Source: Acanthamoeba sp. SK_2022b (Eukaryota; Discosea; Longamoebia; Acanthamoebidae). From it: a stretch of 29,323 nt of DNA. The position numbers were made by a program, and so were the translations under genes. Positions 10,305-18,804 of this stretch are shown one piece after another (the first letter of the stretch is position 1; each line of letters opens with the position of its first letter). The stretch spans positions 1 through 29,323 of the forward strand of contig JANDJZ010000468.1 of NCBI GenBank assembly GCA_027943245.1. Direction: 5' to 3'. A model generated the notes under the pieces. The model saw nothing but the letters and a program-made list of their open reading frames with translations. It had not been told where the DNA came from and made no database searches.

Positions 10305-11148
10305 GTCAGGGAGAGAGGCGACACGAAGGGGGGCGAGTCGTGGTAGTAGTCGTACCGCGAACGACCGAGTCGACCGAGGCTACGACCACCGCCGTGGGGA
10401 CGTCCTGCATCAGCTCCTTGGCGAAGGAGGGACCGCTGATGAAGGCCATGGGCTGGTTGCGGCCGAGGGCCTCGGGGACGAGGTCGGACATGTAGCGCAG
10501 GCTCTCGGTGTGGAGGCCCTTGGAGGAGGAGATGAGCGGCGTGTCGGGCGAGATGAGCGGTGCCAGGCGCTTGAGGTAGTCGAGGCTGGCCTGGACCGGG
10601 ACGGCGTGGACGATGTAGCCCGCGCGGGGGACGACCTCCTCGGCCCGGGTAGAGGCGCGCACGTTGGGGGGGAGGGTGAAGGTGGAGAGGTACTTGGGGT
10701 TGCGGTGGTGTTCGTTGATGGACTGGGCCACGGCCTCGTTGCGGGTGAGCAGCGTCACGGTGTGGTGGTTCTTGGACAGCACGTAGGCCAGACCCGTGGC
10801 GAACGAGCCGCCGCCAAACACGACCACTTCGGCCTGCTCTCTAGCCTCCTTTCCGCCCTCCATCTTGAGCACGTGCCAAAAGGACGAGGGGTGGGGGTGG
10901 TGGTGTGTTGAGTGGTGGTGGTGCTTTAGATGAACGTCTGGAATTCGCTCAGGATTAGCAGACGAAGATGGAAGAGATGTCGAGGAATGGACAAATCTTG
11001 CAGCGCCCAGTGAAGACGAAAGCGCCCAAGAAGTAGCAGAATAGTGGCACCAGGGCAAGCGCGGAGCGGCTGTCGTACTACTCGGGGCAGGGAACGCACA
11101 GGCGTGCAAAGCTCGCAGTGGGAGCCAACCAGTAGTGGCTCTTCGCAT
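9538..11148 (-). CDS. gpsA: NAD(P)-dependent glycerol-3-phosphate dehydrogenase, GpsA type, with N-terminal extension
   Basis: Interconverts dihydroxyacetone phosphate and sn-glycerol 3-phosphate, supplying the glycerolipid backbone and balancing NADH. Exons (minus) 11148-10356, 10234-10127, 10049-9930 and 9830-9538 give 437 aa. The Rossmann loop is [12 protein letters not shown]; the middle holds [16 protein letters not shown] and [17 protein letters not shown]; the catalytic lysine lies in [13 protein letters not shown]; the C-terminal domain has [12 protein letters not shown] and RNRTVGKRL. The wording is that of bacterial/plastid GpsA rather than animal GPD1. The catalytic core starts near residue 95, preceded by an Arg-, Ser- and Ala-rich, acid-poor leader ([17 protein letters not shown]) that looks like a mitochondrial or other organelle presequence. 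An internal ATG at 10863 ([10 protein letters not shown]) would give a standard 342-aa cytosolic enzyme. Introns carry (CA)n/(GA)n and (CAT)n tracts. Confidence 0.93.
9868..9889. repeat. (CAT)n trinucleotide tract
   Basis: In the 9831-9929 intron of the glycerol-3-phosphate dehydrogenase gene. The intron is a multiple of three long and stop-free, so it could be read through as a run of methionines. Confidence 0.9.
10240..10304. repeat. Compound (CA)n(GA)n microsatellite
   Basis: Within the 10235-10355 intron of the dehydrogenase gene. On the transcript strand it reads (CT)n(TG)n immediately before the splice acceptor, so it may double as the polypyrimidine tract. Confidence 0.95.
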
Positions 11149-11261
11149 ACAAACGTGGACCGACAATTTCTTTGTTTGTCACTCAGAGGGCAAGACGTGC
11201 GAGTGTGCCCCTTCCTTGGGGAGATGAATGCTGTGCTGGGCCAGGCAAAGAAAGATGGCCT

Positions 11262-13620
11262 CTCGTACAGTCTAGAACAAGAAGCGAAGCAGCCAAGTCA
11301 ATGCACCAACGCCCCATGCCAGCGGACGTGTCCCCGCACTCGCAAGTTTGGGGAGCCCATTCCAAGCGCCTACAGCAAAACGTCGCGTCAGTTGAGTGCC
11401 ATGGCTCCCAAAGGCAATCTCTTGCAACACACAGCACGTACGGAGGTCATCGATGTTGAAAGAGAGCGAGCTGTTGCAGTTGGCGTCATAGAGGCTGGTG
11501 TTGTAGACGTAATTGGTCAGCTGGTTGTTGTACACGCTCACGTTTTGCGCGTTGCAGTAGAACAGCGGCGACAGCTTGATGTCGTCCACCACGTTGCGCC
11601 TGATGGTCACGTTGAGCGCCGAGCCGATGTAGAACGCCCCTGCAATCATGTGCTCCAACTTGTTGTCCTCGAACAGGATGTGCTGCACCGCTCCGGGCGG
11701 CGCTCGAGGCATGCCCGAGGGCACGGCCTCCACCATCATCGTGATGGCCGCCCGGATGGCCGACGGGTTGTTGGCAAAGGCCGAGTGGCCTTGATAGGGC
11801 CCGGAGAAGAGCGTGCGGCGTACGGTGATGTTGTAGGGTGGCCGCCCTTCCCACCATGAACCGCAGTCGGTCGTGATCTGCATTGAAGCTAGAGTTTGGT
11901 TGATCAACTGCGCGCACGCCAGAGCATTGGTACCCGATTGTGCCGCTCATCAGTTAGAATGTGGGTGAGGTTTCGAGTGAGTACAGTGCAGTTGTCGATG
12001 ACTGTGTTCTTGTTCTTGAGCAACAGCCCGCGAGCGCGGTTGTTCCGCACGGTCACGTTGCGCAGGTAGGCCGACGTGATCTCCGCGTTGACCACCACAT
12101 CCCCAGCGCGGACCACGCTCGACAGAGGCTCCCGGAGTACCAAGAGCGTGTAGTTGGAGAAGGGACGCGCGCTACCCAGCGTGGCGTTGGCGACCGTTTG
12201 GAAGGCCGCTTCGGGATGCGATAACCATAGCACGTCCCCGGGCAGATATTGGGCTGAAGCGACACACATAAATCAGGCAAGCATACCTCGGTAGTGCCCA
12301 ACGATTTACGTACAGACGCTCCTCTGCACGTGGCTCGTCGTGTAGGAGGCGACGTAGATGGCGGTGGCGTTGACGATCTCGAGGATCTGCGAGTTCTGGT
12401 TCTGGATGTTGAGCCCGTCGTCGCCCGAGCCCTCGAGCACGCTGTCCTCCAGCCTGAACTCGCCGCGCGCGCCGGCCAGATGGATGCAGTCGACATTGAG
12501 CGATCCGTAGCGCATGCCCTTCTTGAGCACATTGTAGCGCCGCAATGTGAGGTTGTGCACGAGGCTGGGCACCACGCCCATGCAGGGCGACGAATACATC
12601 GTCACGTTCTCCACGACCAGGTCCTGGACAGGACCATTCCAAGCATTTCAATTTCAATGTCGTCAACGTCAATCACCACACAAGCCACAAGACAAGCGTA
12701 CGGTGGGGTAGAGGCCGCCCGAAGCGCCAAAGTAGAAGGCATGCGAGCATGCGGGCGACAGCCGCACCCACAAGTACTGACCCACGAACACGGAGCCTCC
12801 GCCGTGGATACGCAGCACTGGCCAATTGGTGACGTTGCTGTACGAGATGGGCGACTCGCTTGTGCGGTTGTTGGTCGCCGGTGGGTAGATGTCGACTGAC
12901 CCATTGAAATGGTTGGCTTCCGGCACGAAGCCGATGTAGGCGTAGACGCTCTGGTTGTACGACGCCGTGTAGTTGTAGATGGACGTGTCCACTGCAAGGT
13001 CGAGCCACTGGTTGATGCCAATGCCCACCACCTTGCCTCCGAAGTTGGGCAGCGGATCGTAATCTTGCCAAGCCAATTTAAGTGAGAGAGGTCCACAATG
13101 TGAGCACAGCCAAGCACAACGCACCGATAATAAGGTTGTAGTAGCGCAGTCCTTGCGGGTTGGAAGCGGTGATGGCGGTTGACCAACGGGTGTAGACAAG
13201 TGACGAACCCTGTCCGTCGATTGTCAAGTTCCAAGCTGCGGTCGGCACCACCAAAGCTCTGTTGAAGAGTACCAAGAGACATCACTTTCGTTCTTTAGGC
13301 TTGTCGTTTCGTTTTTTCTTTTCGACTGTGGTGGCGCATACCCGCTGAGACGGTACTCGCCGACGAGATCAAAGAGGAGGACGCTGTTGTTGGCCTTGCC
13401 CGCGGCAGTGAGAGCAGTGGTGAGGTTGGCCAGCTGGTCCGAGCCGGTGTTGGGTTGGGCTCCGTAGGCGCTCACCTTGAACACTTGGCCAGAGTCCACG
13501 TCACTCCCACAAGCCAGGACCACGAGGGCTGAGAGCCACAGGCCCAATGTGTGGCGATGCTGTGCTCGCATTGCTCCACGTTGAACGAGGTACCTCCTCC
13601 ACGATGCCCAGTAAAATCCA
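11262..13620 (-). repeat. Segmental duplication unit, copy A
   Basis: Nearly identical to 18805-21198 over the exons. Homology stops abruptly at CTCGTACAGTCTAGAAC, about ten bases beyond the stop codon, and reaches upstream of the ATG to the shared element CCAGTAAAATCCAA. Confidence 0.85.
11272..13571 (-). CDS. Secreted right-handed parallel beta-helix protein, copy A (pectate-lyase-3-like)
   Basis: Exons (minus) 13571-13342, 13258-13125, 13063-12702, 12623-12314, 12253-11985 and 11907-11272 give 646 aa. An N-terminal hydrophobic signal peptide (LGLWLSALVVLACG) precedes VFKVSAYGAQPNTGSDQ, the opening motif of Pectate_lyase_3/GH28/GH55-type beta-helices. Many short beta-strand coils with Asn-rich turns follow, such as NLTIDGQGS, NVTVRNNRARG, VIDNCT, NITVRRTLFSG and NVTIRRNVVDD, along with EGSGDDGLNIQN, which resembles the Asp-rich active-site turn of glycosidases in this fold. 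Numerous NxS/T sequons suit an extracellular glycoprotein. The C-terminus ends in a hydrophobic tail (LAWGVGALTWLLRFLF) after small residues (ASAG), so GPI anchoring is possible but unproven. Polysaccharide cleavage or binding is inferred from fold only. Copy B at 18815-21128 has the same exon structure. Confidence 0.85.
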
Positions 13621-14715
13621 AGCACAACGGTTAACGACAATAAAGCACTATTAGAAGAAATTTCGCATAGTGTACAAATCTTTTGCCTGTAACATGTACA
13701 AAACAGGCATGTCGACTCAAAATCACTCAGACCCGATGCGCATCAGTACCAACCCTGAAAAGATGTTTGTGAAAAAACAGTTCTTCTTGTTATGTGTTTA
13801 TTACTCAACACAGTTCTTCTTGCAACACCAAGACATTTTGCTATTGTTTCAATTTGCACCAAGGTCAAGTACAAAACATCAAATTTTCAACACCTCAGTG
13901 TGCGAATTTGAAGCTTTTTTTTTTTTTTTTTTTTTTTTTTTGAGGCCACATATTTCAGTGTAAAAAGTGTACATTGCATGTAGCATGCTTCTCTACCTGG
14001 ACACACCTCTCAACCCAACGATGCTGGTGATGATGATTACTCTAAGAAATGTGCTTGGTCGGTGGTCCTGATGCAAAGCCGCAAGACAGATGATATGAGC
14101 TGGCACCAGGTGTCTGTGCAAGCAGTTGGCCCCAGGGGCTGGTCACATGGCTGCATCCATTGAGGGTGATGTGACGCGGGTCATGTATCCTCTGTGTTGG
14201 CGTGAACCACCATTGACGTATACTGTAAAAGTAAGCACGCCACCGTCTACGTAACGCACTCTACAACAGCAACTACTTAAGGCACCTCTCCTGCTATGTT
14301 CGATTCAACTAGCACAACAACACAAATACACACGCAGTTTCCTCCACTCTCTCGTGACGCCCTACGGTCCCTCTGAGAGCCTTACCCATCGGACAACGAA
14401 CGCGACGCGCGTGACAGTGAGGGCATCCTCGCGTGCGGTGGCTTGAAGCTTGGACTACATCCAACCAGCCTACTGGATCGATCTCCGCATCTAGACCGAG
14501 AGTAACAATGCGCTGACAAGAAAGCAAGAAAGCGTGCCTTATTTTTGACTCTTTCGCCGAAATTTTAAAAACTAAATTGGGCGGAGACCAGAAAGAAGTT
14601 GAGGGGCGGAGGAACATTCCCCACTTTGGCGCGTTTGGTTTGTCCTCGCACACTCTGCTCACGCTTTTTTGCACTTGGCCGAGACTGTTACGCCCCACAC
14701 CACTTGGCCGTGCTC
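13572..14715. other. Gene-free divergent intergenic region (1.1 kb) with poly-T run
   Basis: Lies between the starts of beta-helix copy A and the Skp1 fusion. No coding exon with conserved motifs was found on either strand; composition is AT-richer than the genes. A 28-nt T run occupies 13914-13941. Positions 13595-13625 next to copy A carry the CCAGTAAAATCCAA element also found upstream of copy B, so part of this is the copy A promoter. Confidence 0.5.
13914..13941. repeat. Poly-T run (28 nt)
   Basis: Homopolymer in gene-free sequence. On the minus strand it is a poly-A run and may mark the 3' end of a retroposed sequence. Confidence 0.8.
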
Positions 14716-17700
14716 ATGGAACCTACGTCTTTCCGTCCACCAACCACACTCTCTGGCGACGACGCGCACTTGCCGCCCCCGACCCAGGCTCCAGCCCCTA
14801 TCGCTCTGCTTTTGGACGGCAAGAATATTGTGCACCACGTCTGCACTCCCCGCGACCAAGTCATCGTGCGCGTTCACGTCGTAGCCGACGACCGCATATT
14901 TGACCTCACTCGCGACGACGCACAAGCCATGGGCACGGTCCGCGCCATGATCGACGACGCCGCAACGTTTGACATTGGGCGCCCGACCGCCGATGCCATC
15001 CAGCCATTGGCCGACGAGTCCGACCATGGCGCAATCGTGGCGAGCGCGGTGCCGCTGACCTACGAGCGCATCACGGCCGATTGCTTTGCCAAGGTGCTTG
15101 CTTCACCTGCCGCTCTTTGTCTTGGCCAGCTGGGTGTCGCTCGCGCGTTGGGTCGCGAGGTGTTTGGCTGACATGTTTTCTCCACATGGCGTCGGTGGTT
15201 GTGGTGTCAGATACTTGCCTATGTGCGCCACAGTCAGTCGGAATCGTCTGCAGACGCAGACACTATGGACGAAGATCACGCGGCTATAACCTTTGTCCAG
15301 CGCCATCCTTGGGACAAACCGGTTACTAAACCGCTTGAACACAGCGCTGCAATCACCGCTTGCCTCGGGACCGCTCTAATCAAGCGACCCGCCCAAACCG
15401 ACGAGTTGGTGCGCTTGGCAGACGCCGACGAGGGAGAGACCGCGGAGCACACCGAAGAGGAAGATGATGCTTGCCTTACCCAGAGCGTTGCAGAGACTCG
15501 CTGCAAGAATCTCGCCGCTCAAAAACGCCAGAGGAGCGAGGACAACAACGAAGGCGATGCTGCCGCCTCAAGCTCGACACACCGCGGAAAGGGGAATTAC
15601 AGCAGCCTGCAGTACAAGACGAGCCAGGAGGTGCAGGCCGTGGTCGATATGATGCTGGTCGCCGAGTACATGCAAGTGCCGGCCATGGTCAACGCCCTTG
15701 CCAAGGTCCTCGCCGACTGGATGGTGGGACTCACGCCCGCGCAAATTCGCGCCCAGTTCGATCTGCCCAACGACCTGGACCACGACGCCATCGACGAGCT
15801 GCGCTACCAGCTCGGGTGGACCTCATGTAGGGAACAATCAGTCTTGGCCTCGGGTGACGAGCACGCGGCTGCACCTCGCCGTGAGGGCCGCGCGGTGGGT
15901 GGCTGGCACGACCTTCCGTGGCCGCTCCGACAGCAGGCACTGCGCTGGTACCGGTCAGTGGCGCCAGAGGCACATCTCGTGCTGGCGCTGTTTGTGTGCC
16001 GCAGCTGGCGTGGCGCGTTTCGTATACCGATGCCCCAGAGGCCACTGTCCACTGCGGAGCAGCTTTTGGCCAGCTGCCCCAGCGGCGCCACCCTGCGCTG
16101 GGCCTTCGGAGAGGCTGGCATGCACGCCAGGTGGATGTCGGAGGACGTCGTGCGCGCCGTCGTCAAACATCCCGGCCGACGTGCACTCCTCTCCTGGCTA
16201 CAAGACCGAAATCTTCTTCAAGACTACCGCCAGCACGTATGGATGGCCCTCGAACGCGATGGAACCGTCGACGACATGCGCTGGGCCGCCGAAATCAAGC
16301 AATGGCCTCTGTTCCGCCAGTATGACGGCTCTCTGGCCTATAGCTGCGAGTACCTTGAGAAGGTCAAGTGGGTGCGCGCGCACCTCCTCGCCACCAACCC
16401 GACCTCGGCTTCAAGCCCGGCGTTTATCTTTCGAAGGGCGCTGGACGGGAACCATCCGGATACGGCGGCGTGGGCGTGGGACGAGCTCGGCGTGCAGGAA
16501 CTCGCTGACCCAAGTCGCGTCGACGAAGATAACGGAAACTTGGACCTAGTCGATGCCCGCAAGCAACTCGCTTTCGGCGCGCGGACCGGACGCATGGCGC
16601 TAGTCTGCGAGGCCGTCGACCACCTGCGCGGCCACTACTCGTACTATCTCGCCAGCGTCATCCAAGGGGCGGTGGTCAACCGGCGCATGGACATGCTCGA
16701 GTGGGTGTGGCAAGAGTACCTAGCTCACCCGCACGCCTCTTGCCCACAATGGCGCCGGCCCAACAGTGCGGGCCAGGGCGGCACCGAGGCCGCATCGCCA
16801 GACGAGGAAAAGGAAATCGACGCGCTCGCCAGCGTCGCCAAAGTTTTACTGTTTGCTGCCATGAGAAAGAACGCCGGACCAGAGGTCATGGACTGGGTGT
16901 GGGCGCGCCTCGACACGCAGCCCCTGTGCGCTCTGGCGCTCCGCAGAGCGTTTGCCGACATCATCTCCAATGCCGGCTTTTCCCCCGACAGGGATTATGC
17001 CTCGGTTGCGTCTTGGGCGTTGCGCCAGCCAGACCTGTCGGCTCTTTCTGGGTTTTACGAGCGCGTCCGATTTCAAGCTGACGGCCTGGTTTGGAGCGCC
17101 ATCGAGCCCGACCGGGTGGACCTTGTCGAATGGTGCGCCGAGCGGTCCGACCCAACGCGCTGGAACGTCATGATGATGGGCTGGGCGCTGTCACAGAGGC
17201 GGCTCGACCTCGCTCGCTGGTTGCACGCACACGGCGTGCCCTACATGGTCGAACCCGGGTGTACCGGCACCACGGAATTGTGCCGCTACAACGATTGCTA
17301 TTGTCACGGGCACGCCGTTCTGACTTCGGCTGCAGAGAGCGGCGACCTGGCGATCGTACAGTGGACCGTCGAGTCCCTCCTACAGCCGCACGGCGGAACT
17401 GCAGCCTGCACGAAAGAGATGCGCACCGCTGCTCTTGGCTCTGCTGCGAGCCGAGGCTACTCGCCTGTGCTCGAGTGGTTCATCGATGTGGCTGGCTTCG
17501 GTTCGGCAGAACACATGAGGCTTATCGCCGAGCGAGCAGCGCAAGCGGGTCGTCTCAACGTGCTCTGGTGGCTCGTTCACGAGCGCGGGTGGTCTATTCG
17601 CGTGAACGACGAGCAGCTGGGTCAAGAGCCACAGCAACAGGAGCCCCAGCAAGAGCAGGAACGGCCAGGCGAGGCGCACGAGCTCACGCTGAGACAGTGG

Positions 17701-17799
17701 ATCGCCGGACAATCGGCCATTGCGGTGCAGTGGCTCATCAACAGCGGCTTTTGGCGAGGCGAGCCGCCCAAGAGTCTAAGTGCGCGTCCGCGCTATTGA
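14716..17799 (+). CDS. Skp1 (BTB + dimerisation) – F-box – helical/ankyrin-like repeat fusion protein
   Basis: Two exons, 14716-15093 and 15211-17799, give 988 aa. Residues about 40-130 match the Skp1 POZ domain (VHVVADDRIFDLTRDDAQ, VRAMIDDA, VPLTYERITADCFAKILAYV), with the intron falling at the FAK/ILAY join. An acidic, low-complexity insert (about 150-260) precedes the Skp1 dimerisation domain at about 261-330 (MLVAEYMQVPAMVNALAK, GLTPAQIRAQFDLPNDL, ending RYQLGW). Residues 357-397 are an F-box (WHDLPWPLRQQALRWY ... LALFVCRSWRGAF). The remaining 550 residues are degenerate helical repeats of ankyrin-like character (DLVEWCAERSD, DLARWLHAHGV, SGDLAIVQWTVE, GRLNVLWWLVHERGW). In SCF E3 ligases Skp1 bridges a cullin and an F-box substrate receptor; here both sit in one chain, so direct cullin recruitment of the repeat domain is inferred. 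It is intron-poor compared with its neighbours. Confidence 0.85.
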
Positions 17800-17851
17800 C
17801 CAGAGCCGCATGTTAGCTTGGCAGCAAAATGAAAGGCGTGAAAAACAAAAA

Positions 17852-18022
17852 TCAAGCACAACTCACTCGTGGTGCCTCAGGCTGATTGCACTCGCCCATG
17901 TCGTAGCCCTTGCCCTTCCTGCTCTGCGCCTCGCCCTTGGATTTGGCCATGGCCTCCGCCTCCTCCCACTTCCTCTTGCCTCGGGGTCTCCCTGGTTTGG
18001 CGGTAGAGATGCTTGCCAGCAT
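17852..18022 (-). CDS. Small basic ORF with AT-hook-like motif; possible orphan first exon
   Basis: ATG at 18022 opens a 56-codon frame containing KPGRPRGKRK, an AT-hook-like basic/Gly-Arg-Pro core, followed by a Lys/Glu-rich helix (KWEEAEAMAKSKGEAQSRKG). After codon 52 the sequence reads GTGAGT, a consensus splice donor at 17866-17861, but the downstream minus-strand sequence is occupied by the end of the Skp1-fusion gene and no partner exon was found. It could be a genuine small gene, the stranded 5' exon of a gene broken by the adjacent retroelement or duplication, or a piece of a retrotransposon gag nucleic-acid-binding region. Coding status is unproven. Confidence 0.3.
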   Translation of the reverse strand: MLASISTAKPGRPRGKRKWEEAEAMAKSKGEAQSRKGKGYDMGECNQPEAPRVSCA

Positions 18023-18039
18023 TATCTATGAGATCCACA

Positions 18040-18660
18040 CAAACACATAATGTGACTTTTGCATATTGTCCCCTCAAATGCTTCAAGTAGAACAGAACTT
18101 CTGCAGACAACCATCCATGGAGAGCACATTGCACAGTGTGAGGTGTGCATTCGTGCCAAGCAGACAAGTGCCAATTGGCTCTGGGCCAGCCCAGCGCAGC
18201 ACTGCCACACTTGAGCTCATCCACTCCAATCTGTGTGGATGCTTGCTGAGACACCTTGTGGCCACCACTACTTTGTATCGTCCATCGATGATCACACTCA
18301 CCATGCTTGTGTCTACCTGGTCCAGGCCAAGACAGGCCTCACTCAGGCATTCAATGACTACCTCCAAGCCATGCCAGTTGTAGACCGCTGCCAGTTCCTG
18401 GCTTACTCCAGCCTACCTCACTCCTTCCATAGTGATAGCCACGGCTATATCAACAACCACACACCTAACATCTACCAGCTCACCCCAGACTCCAGGGGAT
18501 AGCACCCACAAAGTGATCAACCTTGGCTTGAAACACACTTGCTTACTCACATTTACATAAAACACGACAGTTTCCATTCTTGTGTGACACCCCTTGCAGT
18601 TGTCTACACACATGAGCTTAAGGGCAAGGTACTCTGCATGGCACCTTTTGGCTACAGTAC
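18040..18660 (+). pseudogene. Decayed Ty1/copia-type retrotransposon: pre-integrase and integrase fragment
   Basis: Frame-shifted remnants read in order: GEHIAQCEVCIRAKQT, matching the CxxC half of the gag-pre-integrase zinc finger; then LELIHSNLCG in a second frame, the integrase-core opening; then TPCGHHYFVSSIDDHTHHAC and VYLVQAKTGLTQAFNDYLQA in a third, typical of copia integrase around its first catalytic Asp; and finally weak downstream pieces (TPLAVVYTHELKGKVLCMA near 18590-18650). At least two frameshifts and stop codons show it is not functional. No LTRs, reverse transcriptase or target-site duplication were found. Base composition is less GC-rich than the flanking genes. It lies between the small AT-hook-like ORF and the 3' end of beta-helix copy B. 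Confidence 0.75.
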
Positions 18661-18804
18661 ACAGACTGGGGAAACAATGTGCTGCTCTGATTGAGTGATG
18701 TTCCTGTGCAGTAGTGGATAAAGTTGGTTAGTTGGAGTCACATTAAGTCAGAAGGCTTCCACGACTACGACAAGGGTATTCATTTGGGACAAGCCACCAA
18801 CCAA

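Noticed and set aside
11272..13571. Possible retroposed origin of one beta-helix copy
   Set aside because: Both copies keep five introns at the same positions, so the duplication was at DNA level.
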